A stretch of 15,229 nt of DNA from Phoronis ovalis (lineage: Eukaryota > Phoronida > Phoronidae): positions 3,681 through 18,909 of the forward strand of contig JAOXYB010016966.1 in assembly GCA_028565635.1 (NCBI GenBank), read 5' to 3'. The notes beneath the pieces were generated by a model that was given only the letters and a program-made list of their open reading frames with translations, searched no databases and was not told where the DNA came from. This document shows positions 1 through 9,007 of the stretch, piece by piece. Positions within the stretch are counted from its first letter, which is position 1. Every line of letters begins with the position of its first letter. The translations under genes and the position numbers were made by a program.

Positions 1-3000
1 GGTAGCATCCTGACTATCGTTGAGAGAATGAATGAAGAATTCACCAAGATGTTACAGTCTTGTGATGCTCATAGCACTGAATATGTTGATAGGTACGTTA
101 AATCAGCACTCAAGCACTCTAGAAATGTTTTAGATTGCATCATGGCTAATTATACAGAATTTAAAGTCTTTGAGCACAATCTTCATTATGTATCGGACAA
201 TATTCTTCAAAAATAACGTTATATAGTTGTCGAGCTGTTACGTTCTTTGTTAAACCTTAGTCTCAATTTGCTTTTCTTCAGGTTGAAAGATGAGCAGAAA
301 GTCTGCAAGGCTATCGATGATTTAGTATCGTATGTGGAACACATTCAAGGAACCAGTGAAGAACTTAACAGAGCGTATTTACTAAAGATAGAACATGTGT
401 ACTATAAGGTAAATTCAAATTTGAAAACCTGAATGTTAGATTTAGAAAAACATATTTTAACATTTTACTGAACCAGCTGCTTTACTATAGGTGCAACTGT
501 GAACTTTCGTATTATGAATCAAACTTTGAAGTGAAGAGTATTTTCTTTAATGATGACATACACAGACTGGTCCTGATAGAATTGATGCCAAGTATTGGAT
601 AGTCTGATAAGAACTCAAATCACAGAATGTGTAAAATTATTGCATAGATGATTTATTGAGATCACAAACTAGGTGGTTTATATAAAAAATGACATTTCCG
701 TTCTACTATCACTTTTAATGATTTCAAACTTTGTTCTTTAGTTTGTAAGCAAGGATCAGGAAGCTAGTAAAGGTGTCATGATGAAACTGGCACAGTATAT
801 TTATGCCCACGACAAAACAGACCGTATTCGCACAGGAGCTATCCTTTGTCACATCTATCACCACGCACTACATGATCGGTGGTTTGAGGCGCGTGACCTT
901 ATGCTCATGTCACATTTGCAAGATACCGTACAGCACTCTGATGTTCCTACTCAGGTATGGTAATTAAGTTTTCTTAATTTTACATAATTGAAAATACTTC
1001 TTCTTTTTAAAAACAGACTAATGATGATACTAAAGAGCCAAACTATTAGTTTGATATTTCAGTGAAAGTGAATGATAGGACTGAAGTCTGTTTTATGATC
1101 ACCAGTTCAATGTTCTGGTGAATAATACACAAATTTGTTTTAGTCTTTGGACTACCTATCTTAAGTCGCAGAGGTATTTGTTAATCTAACTACAAACCTT
1201 CTTTTATATTGTCATTTCCAGATTTTGTACAATCGTACCATGGTGCAGCTCGGTTTATGTGCATTCAGACAGGGTATGATCCGAGACGCACACAATTGTT
1301 TGGTGGACATTCAGAGTGGTGGAAGAGCCAAGGAACTGTTGGCTCAGGTTCGATAGAGACCTCTACACTACTATCATAGTTGACTTCATAGAGGAACGAA
1401 CTTTTAGAGTCTCTTTGCTGATAGATGTCACTAGCTGTTGTACTTTTTACCACTATTTTAGAGAATATGTGGTTGTCTTTGTAATATAATCAAAGTCTAA
1501 TGCGCCAAGAAAACAATTACATGTAAGATGACAGATGTCCAATTACATCTCTTGGTATAGTTTCTGATAGTCCATCATTACCATGATTGACTGTTTTCAA
1601 TATTTGACAGTTCTTTACTTGGCCGAAAGTGTATAATGCTTCTAATCAGCTGAGTGATTAGCAGATATTTCACAGATCTCAATGATGACAACACAGACCT
1701 GTCCTGAAACACTGATGACAGATTTGTAAACTGATTCTGAGAATTATTTCAAGTTTGTCCCAATGAAATTCATTGCTAGCTTTATAATATATATTTTGTT
1801 CAGCAAGCATATAACAACTTGCACTCGCCTCTTGCAGTCTCTCTGTAGTTCTTGTACTATGCTTTTATTGGCCATATACAATACATTATTTGTTTATGCA
1901 TTTCATTAATCCACTGCAGGGCTTACTTCTTCAACGGCAGCACGAGCGTACAGCAGAGCAGGAGAAAATTGAGAAGAGGCGTCAAAAGCCCTATCATATG
2001 CACATAAACTTGGAACTGCTAGAATGTGCATACTTGGTTTCAGCAATGTTACTAGAGATCCCCTATATTGCTGGTATGTTTCGAAGACTTTTTTAAGCAG
2101 TAGTTTTCTTTATAGAAAAATGATTCATCTTATAAAGATGCTGTTCAACCAGTAGATGTACTTTTTTTGGAAAACAGTATTTGTTTTTAAGCACTAGTGT
2201 TTCAAGAAATAAATTGGATCTCGCTTGTATGTGTGCAAGGCAGTATTGTTTCCGTAAATAGAAACATGTTGACCTGAATACGTAAAGTGAGAACTAGATT
2301 GTTCAAAGCTACTATACATATTTTAACTTTGCTTTAAAATTTCTTTACCCCATTTGACATAACAGCACATGAAATGGATGCAAGACGACGCATGATTAGT
2401 AAATATTTCCATCACGTCTTGCGTGTGAGTGAGCGTCAAACTCTGGTTGGGCAGCCTGAAAGTATGAGGGAACATGTGGTGCAAGCTTCAAAAGCTATGA
2501 AAAGAGGAGATTGGAGAGCATGCAGGGATTACATTATTAATGAAAAGATGAATGCCAAAGTAAGGTTCTGTTCATATAGAAAGTTAGACAACGTCCATCC
2601 TGAAGATTTTGAATGTAATATCATACATATAGAACACTCCTGTCAAAATATGAACTGTTACAATCACCAAAAGGAACTGGCCCTGGTTACTTGCAGATTT
2701 ATATACAAGTTTGATGTGGCAGTTTTAAATCAAATATTTTAAAATCTGCTATAACTAAAGTATTTGTATAACAGATGTGTATATTTGTACCATTTTTGTA
2801 GGTATGGGATTTGTTTTACGAGAGTGATAAAGTAAGAGAAATGATTACAGGCAAAATTCAAGAAGAAAGTCTGCGTACGTACATGTTTACATACAGCAGT
2901 GTGTACGATTCCATTAGTTTAGTTATTCTATCAGAAATGTTCGAGCTGGACATAGCTGTTGTACATTCTACGATCAGTAAAATGATCATCAATGAAGAAC

Positions 3001-4327
3001 TGATGGTAAGTGTTGTTATCAATTCTTAATAGTGAGGTATGTCAAAAAGTAGCATCTAGTCCTACTGCTGAGGATCTTTAAATTTCTAAGGGGACAAGTT
3101 ATTTTTGGACATATTCAGTATGCATTGCAAGGATATGCTCATAATTTTCATTTCTTTAGTCCTGATGAAATGGCGTGTAATGCTGCCAGAGTAGGATGTT
3201 ATTAATGCGAGTGTTTTACTGCTTTTCTACAACCAGCTTTTGTGTATTTTGGCTGTTTGACTCGCCTTACTGGTATTCATAATGGGGATTCATAATAATT
3301 TTTTACTTCAGTAGCTATGTAACTTTTAATCTTTCTGTTACTGTTACTCATGTTTCAGTTCTGGTTTTGTCCTTTTCAGGCTTCTTTAGATGAACCCACC
3401 CAGACTGTGGTCATGCATCGTACAGAGCCAAGTCGTCTTCAGTCATTGGCGTTACAGCTGTCAGAAAAAGTGTCCTCCCTGGTAGAAAACAATGAAAGAG
3501 TAATGGAATTTAAAAGTGGCACATATTTCTTTCAGAAACAAGGTATGTTAACTGTTTTTTGTTATGATGTAAATTTCGTGTGAACATTGTCACCAGTATG
3601 TTTTTGTTTGGATGACTGAGATGTTCAAATTATTTGCATATCCGCAATTGGATGAGCCACTTCGGTAAAAAGTAGATTCTGCAAGAAGCAAAAAAGAATG
3701 TTGGAGCTACTTTAGTGTAGGAACAAACCTGTGTTTACTTCTTTGAAGAAGATGTCATATGCGTAACCAGACGTTTATCATTTCTGACTTCAATACTGTA
3801 TAGTGAACACTTTTTAACTAACAACTTACTGCCCGTTTTTGTAGACAGACAAAATTACCAAGACGGTAAACAGCAAGATAACAAACAACAATGGAAAGAT
3901 AACAAACAATGGAAAGATAACAAACAAAATTGGAATAAGGATGGTAAACAACAATGGGGTATGTTTGTTTTTGTATGCACTCGCCGTTTAATTATTATTA
4001 AATGCGTTTAATAGTTGTTGAGTCTACAGATCAGGCTTTGTACTTATCAATGCTACCAATGTCAAGCTGCAGTTATGAGACATTGCTAGTCGAAAATTTT
4101 ACCAAACCCATACATAGCAGTTGGAAGTGTAGGCGTAATATTTGCTTTTTCATGAAATGGCAAAGTCCAGTGCGAGTAATTATCTGTATTTGATATTGAG
4201 TGCAGGATACTGAGCTGCCATTACTGGTATTTTGTAATTTTGTTTCGAATGTTTAAAGTATTCATCACTAACCGTGGTTTGTATTGTTGTAGGTCGGAGG
4301 AATTACAATCGACAGAAAGTTTACTGA
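1..4327 (+). CDS. EIF3C: Eukaryotic translation initiation factor 3 subunit C (partial, 3' ten exons)
   Basis: eIF3c is a core subunit of the cytoplasmic eIF3 complex, which binds the 40S subunit and helps load mRNA and the ternary complex. Exons read from the sequence: 1-92, 282-408, 742-954, 1222-1347, 1920-2073, 2366-2559, 2802-3005, 3380-3542, 3845-3958 and 4293-4327 (stop TGA 4325-4327). Together they make 1422 nt, 473 codons plus stop, with all junction phases agreeing and all introns GT-AG. Hallmarks close to the vertebrate protein as remembered include [51 protein letters not shown] and [10 protein letters not shown]. The PCI domain lies roughly in residues 200-385 of the visible part, exons 5-8. 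The acidic insert before the TDRIRT motif in vertebrates is much shorter here. The C-terminal tail (exons 9-10) is Gln/Asn/Lys/Trp-rich with tandem repeats and ends in a basic Tyr-containing peptide. The gene starts before the window. Intron 4 has a weak donor (GTTCGA). Confidence 0.97.
543..613 (+). ncRNA. Probable C/D-box snoRNA in EIF3C intron 2 (SNORD25-like paralogue, altered guide)
   Basis: Seen: C box ATGATGA at 550-556, D' box CTGA at 573-576, C'-like TTGATGC at 582-588 and D box CTGA at 604-607. A short terminal stem pairs TTCTT (543-547) with AAGAA (609-613). Size is about 71 nt, usual for the class. The segment before D' (561-571, CACAGACTGGT) parallels the guide of the RNA at 1677-1742 with the same one-base spacer, and the C box and flank are also alike, so the two look like duplicates. 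Against the 18S segment recalled as ACAGGUCUGUG it gives seven pairs, a U-G pair, one mismatch and two pairs. It may be decaying or retargeted. I recognise no target for the D-box guide (about 589-603). Inferred to be processed from the spliced intron; the role would be guiding 2'-O-methylation with fibrillarin. Confidence 0.72.
1012..1092 (+). ncRNA. C/D-box snoRNA in EIF3C intron 3 (28S rRNA guide)
   Basis: Seen: C box ATGATGA at 1021-1027 and D box CTGA at 1081-1084, closed by a perfect stem of AACAGACT (1012-1019) with AGTCTGTT (1085-1092). Two further A-T pairs extend it to 10 bp. The ten bases before the D box (1071-1080, AATGATAGGA) are the exact complement of UCCUAUCAUU, which I recall from a highly conserved part of 28S rRNA. 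By the fifth-nucleotide rule the methylated base would be the A of UCCUA. A D'-like TTGA at 1051-1054 follows CTATTAGT (1043-1050), complementary to ACUAAUAG, a little downstream in the same 28S region; this second guide is weaker because D' and C' are imperfect. I cannot assign a named vertebrate family. Confidence 0.82.
1677..1742 (+). ncRNA. SNORD25-like: C/D-box snoRNA in EIF3C intron 4, SNORD25-like (18S rRNA guide)
   Basis: Seen: C box ATGATGA at 1682-1688, D' box CTGA at 1704-1707, C' box CTGATGA at 1712-1718 and D box CTGA at 1731-1734 (a second CTGA at 1737-1740 could serve instead). TCTCA (1677-1681) can pair with TGAGA (1738-1742), leaving three unpaired bases after the first D box, so the terminal stem is imperfect. 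The guide CACAGACCTGT (1692-1702) with one spacer base before D' is the exact complement of the 18S segment ACAGGUCUGUG. From memory this is the element of human U25/SNORD25, which directs methylation of 18S G1490; the fifth base before D' pairs with that G. The vertebrate RNA sits in a different host (SNHG1), so this EIF3C location would be a lineage-specific host. Confidence 0.8.
3877..3936 (+). repeat. Coding tandem repeat in eIF3c exon 9
   Basis: Three in-frame units of 21, 18 and 21 nt start at 3877, 3898 and 3916. Each opens with GATAACAAACAA and encodes DNKQ(Q)WK or a close variant, DNKQNWN. Lengths differ by whole codons, so unit gain or loss keeps the frame. The units lie in the low-complexity C-terminal tail, beyond the PCI domain, where the vertebrate protein (from memory) has a Gly/Arg/Tyr/Gln-rich tail instead. 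Confidence 0.9.
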
Positions 4328-4448
4328 ACGTGTGCGGGGGGATCGACGTTTTAAAATACTGCAAAAATCTTGCAAGGATGGCATTCTCAGAATTTTTAGG
4401 CGTAAATTTTGTGCAACATTGATATATTTACTTGTTTTAAGAATGGTT

Positions 4449-4534
4449 AATAAATTATCTGTACATGTGCAACTTGATAGTTTACTTTCTTTAAAGGTCA
4501 AAAACCAATCTGAGTAGATCTACTTGTAAATAAA
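4449..4534 (+). terminator. Candidate poly(A) signals of EIF3C
   Basis: Two AATAAA hexamers follow the EIF3C stop: 4449-4454 (about 120 nt after it) and 4529-4534 (about 200 nt after it). Either would give a short 3' UTR. The sequence alone does not show which is used. Confidence 0.6.
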
Positions 4535-4627
4535 ATTCAGATATGTTGCAATGATCTCGGCCAAATTGTATAAAATGCTCATATTTCGAGAATTATTAGC
4601 AACTTAGGAGGCTCATTTTAAGAATTT

Positions 4628-5026
4628 ACCCTGTGGGTCCGACTCAAATCAGTGGTTGGTACGCATGTGTGTGAATGAAAACATGCAAAAAGGGTAGTTT
4701 TAAGAACAAAGCAAGTTAAAGCGTGTTGTTTAATTCACTCTGTGTTTAGTGAAATCGACCAAAACCTAGATCTAAACCGTCAACCACTTGACCAAACTTT
4801 GTCTCGAAAGTTATTTGCAGTTGCCTTTTGTTTTCAGAAGTTCAAGCGAGTTTCCCATAATTCTGTTTTCTGTGCATTTTCCAAAAAAACGCTAGGCATT
4901 TAGGATATCTAAAATTTTCCAGTCTGAAAAGGGGTTAAAATTTAAAAATGAAACTTATTTAGGGCTTTCAAAAACCCATTCGCACACATGGGTACCTGTA
5001 ATATATTTGAATCAGACCCCCAGGGT
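4628..5026. repeat. Imperfect inverted repeat, 50-nt arms about 300 bp apart
   Basis: The left arm 4628-4677 and the reverse complement of the right arm 4977-5026 align without gaps at 38 of 50 positions. Outer blocks (ACCCTGTGGG with ACCCTGGGGG, and GGTACGCATG with GGTACCCATG, then TGTGTGAATG with TGTGCGAATG) are nearly identical; a central ten bases have drifted. This could be the ends of an old non-autonomous DNA element, or two copies of a dispersed repeat inserted in opposite orientation. No transposase or clear target-site duplication is visible. Confidence 0.7.
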
Positions 5027-5878
5027 TTGCACAAGCCACCATGTCTTAAATGTGTATCAGAATTTACGTATTTTGCAAAGTATAATTTTTGTTTCAAAGT
5101 ATAATTTCTATAAAATAAGTATGAAGGGGTAAATTTGTGAAACAAAAATAGTATAAAAACGTGTATTATATCAAAAAAATAATTGAAGCTTCCAACTCGT
5201 GAGATGAAATACATGTTTATTAACTTTTATAGCTTCCACAGAGGGGCAGATTAAAATCATATTCATTATTTGTTTCATAAATATGTGTCATCTCTGTACA
5301 AAGTAATTTTCTAAAGTGAAAATAAAAAACTCGAATTGGTTTTAAACAATTTAGAAATAAAGGGTACTACCTAGACATGGCAGGTCAGTACGACAGTACC
5401 TATCATTATGTCAAAATCCCATGCAACTTGTGTGCTGCAGCATCTGGTGAGAAGTTTCTATTTGAACATCTGCCCAGTAGTTTTAACATTTTGAGAAACT
5501 GCGTGCTGCTAAAGTGTAAAATGTACCATTTCATATTAGGCCTCCCATCTGTTTCCACCTCATTGTACGCATCTAAATGGACATTTTATTTTCCCTCAAG
5601 TTATCACAAAAATCTTTATACATTACGAAACAAATAGTACCTCCTTTTCTTATGGATGTGATATCAAAAGCAGTATTCCAGACATGTATGCATAATTTGC
5701 AAGTTTCAAGATATACAATTCTGCATTCGTTCAACTTGAACTCTCGCTGCTTGCAACTTCTTGATGCTCTTGGGGTGCATGGTTACGTTTTGTTACAAAT
5801 TTTAACATCATGTCTGTTTTAGTTCCTAAAATTTACATTAGTTTACTCATAGATGGGAAGGGGTTATACTTTCACCTA

Positions 5879-5901
5879 GACACACTGGTGATATGTATCA
5901 G
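5879..5901. repeat. Short dispersed repeat copy A1
   Basis: GACACACTGGTG followed by ATATGTATCAG closely resembles 12140-12161 inside INO80E intron 6 (GACACACTGGTG then TTTATATCAG). The first twelve bases are identical. This copy also contains a small inverted repeat, CACAC/GTGTG with TGATA/TATCA inside. It is probably a remnant of an interspersed element, but the match is short. Confidence 0.4.
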
Positions 5902-5955
5902 TGTGAAATGTATTAGGTTCGCTGTTCCGTAGTTGATTACCTTTGATCCCGGGTT

Positions 5956-5961
5956 TTTATT
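5956..5961 (-). terminator. Candidate poly(A) signal of RPL6
   Basis: TTTATT on the + strand is AATAAA on the RPL6 strand, about 106 nt after the RPL6 stop codon. This gives a short 3' UTR as usual for ribosomal protein genes. Two TATAAA variants lie closer to the stop, at 6041-6046 and 6023-6028, and could be used instead. Confidence 0.5.
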
Positions 5962-6066
5962 GAAAGTGAATGCGCATTCATTGGAAAGGAAACTTAAGAT
6001 AAAAGATTATGTAGCATGTTTTTTTATATTTTTTTTTCACTTTATACAACTTATTTTCCCACAAAC

Positions 6067-8187
6067 TTAGAACACCATTTTGTGTGGGTAATCCCTGCTG
6101 CTAAGAGAGAAAGATGCTCCTAGATAACCAAAAAGAAGTTTCTTCTCTTTACTGGCACGGATGACATCCAGGATCTGTTTATCAACCGTCACTTGGTCTT
6201 CCTTACGTTCATCACTCACGGTGTACGTCTGAAAAAACAACAGATTATAAAAAATAATCAGGAATCTGATCACTATTTCTATTTAAATTCGCTAATAACC
6301 TTACTATTTGTATTTTGCATCAATATGCAACTTTGTTGTGCACTCATGGACACCAATTTGTCTTCTAGTATGTGATGACACATGCAGCTTTGGAGTATTA
6401 TCTCAGTAGATAACTGTAAATAATATCCCCAGGAATTTTTTCATTAGCATTATTTCTTAGAATGTACACCCGAGTAGATGGGTTACTATTTTCTTACAAT
6501 TCTATGTCTTTCCTGGCCAAATTTGGTAAATATTCCATAATTATGCTTCAACATGTATATTTTGATTATGATAAAGGAAGCAAAAAATTAGACATGACAC
6601 AATTTGGAAAATTTATGCAAAATGACAATAAGTTTTTATGTATTACCTCTTTTGTCGTGTCAAAGATCTCGCCTTCAGTGTGTTTAGGTTTATTGAGCTT
6701 CTTACGGCGAAAGTAATCATCATTTAGACGCTCTGGAAGGTTGACTTTACAGATGTCCAACTTGGTCTTAGTGGCAATGACATAGATTTGATTAATACGT
6801 CTAAGAGGACAACCATTCAAGTGGTATGGACCTGTAACAAACGTTACAATAGTCAGTAACAGGTACAAGGTGTCATAAAAAATATGCAAATCCCGGAGCA
6901 GGTAGCAGGCTAAAACAGATTACTAACTACATAAATGATTTTTACCATCTTCAAGGTGCAAAACACTTTAACGTAAGACTAAATATATTACATACTGCCC
7001 TGCACTTTTATCCTAGTGTACGTGCAAACGACTAAATGACTTGCACGCAGACTGATCAGTTTGGAAGAGACAGTACAGTAACAAACAACACATTTATACA
7101 TAAGATATCAGTAAATCAATTTTAAATCCTTATGAAACAAGTTAAAATATTGTCGACTTACCTGTAACAAGCAGTAAACCAGATGATAACTGCTTAAGAA
7201 ATACAACTCTCTAAAAACAATAATAAGAAAATATAAAAAAGAAAAATATCAAACCAAAATTAATCAGTAAATTAATCTGACAAGAGAAATACATGGTAAT
7301 TGAAAATATTGTCTTTGAAGCATACTAAAGCAATAGAATATTTAACATCTCTACTCACGAAGTTGAGCTTTGTCATACAAACTGAAACACATCCAGCTGC
7401 TTCCAGAGTTTAGCAATTCATTTTTTGAACTCAAAATACTTCTACTAATCAAATAGAGGCGATCAGAGCACAAAGTTTTTCAGGGATCTTCACAAATTTT
7501 AAAACATGTGTTTCAAGGTCTTAACTTTAAGTTCTTTGTTACATACCTTGCCCTTGTGCCTGCCTGCAACCAGTATGAGAACCGTTCCTGGAGTAATGCT
7601 GGGTCGTATTTTCCTCTTATGTTGAGAAAAAGCATACTTCTTGTATGTTTTTAACTTGCGTGGTTTGTCTTCCGTTGGGTAGAATCGGGGCTAAAATTAA
7701 TAGTTAGCAACTGAAACATCACAAAACATGATTCTAGTATAAATGACCAATAGAATGTACTGAAACGGGCTTCCACTTGATTGTGGCAGGATGCAAAATC
7801 CTTCACCTTTTTTTTTGGCAAAATTGTCATTTAGTTTTATAATATTTCAGGCCAGAGTACACTAAATTCATTGCCTGCTTTCCTTGAAATAAATATATAA
7901 AATTTTAATGAAAGTCCGGATTTAACAGTATATTTTCATTCTTTGTAGCTGGTGTTATAACCCACATTACTTACCAATCTGTCGACGCGAACAGTTCTCT
8001 TTCCCCCATTTTTCTCCCCACCAATATCTTTAGTCACCACACGAGCATTTACACTAGGTTTGCCCACTGTTTTCTGGCCCTTCTTGGAAAACCTACTTCT
8101 ATTCTTCTTTTTACTCATACGAGTGGCAGAGAAGCGCATAATGCCACTTCCTGCCAACTCGTAATTGCGGGATTCACGTTTCCCCAT
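6067..8187 (-). CDS. RPL6: 60S ribosomal protein L6 (eL6)
   Basis: eL6 is a structural protein of the cytoplasmic large ribosomal subunit. Coding exons in transcript order: 8187-7975, 7690-7547, 7210-7162, 6831-6647 and 6228-6067 (stop TAA). They join to 250 codons plus stop in one frame, with GT-AG introns throughout. Recognisable blocks, matched from memory to the vertebrate protein, are [40 protein letters not shown], then [25 protein letters not shown] and the C-terminus YPHKMVF. The KOW-like/SH3 core falls at about residues 100-140. The protein is about 38 residues shorter than human L6 because the Lys-rich N-terminal extension is missing. ATG at 8187-8185 directly follows a splice acceptor (polypyrimidine tract then AG), and splicing to the exon at 8985-9007 gives a strong AAAATGG context, which fixes this start. 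Confidence 0.97.
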
Positions 8188-8984
8188 CTAAAAAAGGAAC
8201 ATATACTTTAAGAAATTTTGGTATATTGTACACATGGAAAAACAAACTTCAAAATCATTTGAACATGATAAAGTGGACTGTGCTTGATAGAACTCAAGAC
8301 ATAGACCTTGGCCTTTAGTTTGAGTGTCAGAAGCCGACAATTTTGGGGTTTTAATATTCAAGTCCTATTCTAAGTTCTTCCACATGATGCGCTATAAATA
8401 TCAATACGTAGATGGCTCTGGCACATTGAAAATAAGTTCAAACTCGTCATGTGTGGCCCACTGTCTCATAGTAATCACAAATATTAAAACAGAGCACAAG
8501 CTACATATAGGTGCGAACCCCTACACTGTAAATGCAGTATGTTACTATGTTACGTATGTATGCAGTAAACGCTTTTAGCTTTAGTAACTAGTTTATACAT
8601 ATTAAGTCATAAGTGCTGCCATTCCATTTAAGACTTAAGTATCCGTGATTTGTTTTGCTGCATGTATTGATGCAATGAGCAGGATCGGACTTGTACACTA
8701 GGCAGTGCAATCAAATTAGTTGTATATTATGCCCCCCCAACACCCCCATTCGGCATTTCGGCAGGATCATGAATCCCAATGCGCTGAAGTAGTCTTACTA
8801 GTACTGCGGTGTGAAAACAAAGTATAAATTTTGGTTTTTAAAATTATATTTCGATAGTACTAGTCTCAGTATGTACAAGATATAATTTTGCTACAACTTA
8901 AACATTATTAATACGCAGATGACCTCAAAACAAGTAGATAACGCTCGATTTTTAACACCCATTTTTTCTTATTGATATACTCAC
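8188..8984 (-). other. RPL6 intron 1, no gene supported
   Basis: This 797-bp interval lies between the inferred non-coding first exon and the first coding exon. Its donor on the - strand is GTGAGT (starting at 8984) and its acceptor ends at 8188. It contains a run of C at 8732-8738 and a short repeat copy at 8501-8530. I looked for C and D boxes on the RPL6 strand and found no correctly spaced pair. Confidence 0.6.
8501..8530. repeat. Short dispersed repeat copy B1
   Basis: CTACATATAGGTGCGAACC at the start of this stretch matches CTACATCTAGGTGCGCACC at 10639 with two substitutions, and similarity continues more loosely for about ten bases. One copy is in RPL6 intron 1 and the other in INO80E intron 3. 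Probably a fragment of an interspersed repeat. Confidence 0.4.
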
Positions 8985-9007
8985 TTTGGCCAAGATGTCG
9001 GAAAAGG
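8985..9007 (-). promoter_or_regulatory. RPL6: RPL6 non-coding first exon with 5' TOP start
   Basis: Read on the - strand, this is CCTTTTCC at 9007-9000, then about 15 bases ending GCCAAA, then a strong GTGAGT donor at 8984-8979. A C followed by pyrimidines is the terminal oligopyrimidine start that places ribosomal protein mRNAs under mTOR/LARP1 translational control. Joined to the coding exon it gives a roughly 23-nt leader directly before ATG, as usual for such genes. The exact start base (9007 or 9006) is inferred. Confidence 0.72.

Larger units (their letters stand above)
4535..5955. other. Convergent intergenic region, no gene supported
   Basis: This lies between the 3' ends of EIF3C (+) and RPL6 (-). 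Open frames here (for example 5377-5637 and 5577-5822 on +, 4942-5214 on -) are short, match no family I know and lack splice context or a codon pattern arguing for coding. The DNA is A+T-rich and holds the inverted repeat at 4628-5026 and a short dispersed repeat copy at 5879-5901. I see no tRNA or rRNA. Confidence 0.6.

Noticed and set aside
1642-1661. Hairpin CTAATCA-GCTGAG-TGATTAG upstream of the third snoRNA
   Set aside because: A 7-bp stem alone is common by chance and lacks H/ACA boxes; it may be a processing element but nothing supports it.
2560-2742. Open frame running from eIF3c exon 6 into the intron
   Set aside because: The GTAAGG donor at 2560 and the conserved K-VWDLF junction show it is intron; the extension resembles nothing.
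3163-3349. CTGATGA in EIF3C intron 7 as a fourth snoRNA
   Set aside because: No CTGA D box follows at a usable distance and there is no terminal stem.
3561-3621. ATGATGT with CTGA at 3618-3621 in EIF3C intron 8
   Set aside because: The C box is imperfect and the flanks cannot pair, so the spacing is probably chance.
5377-5822. Open frames of 86 and 81 codons in the intergenic region
   Set aside because: Overlapping frames with no recognised domain, no splice context and no coding-like composition.
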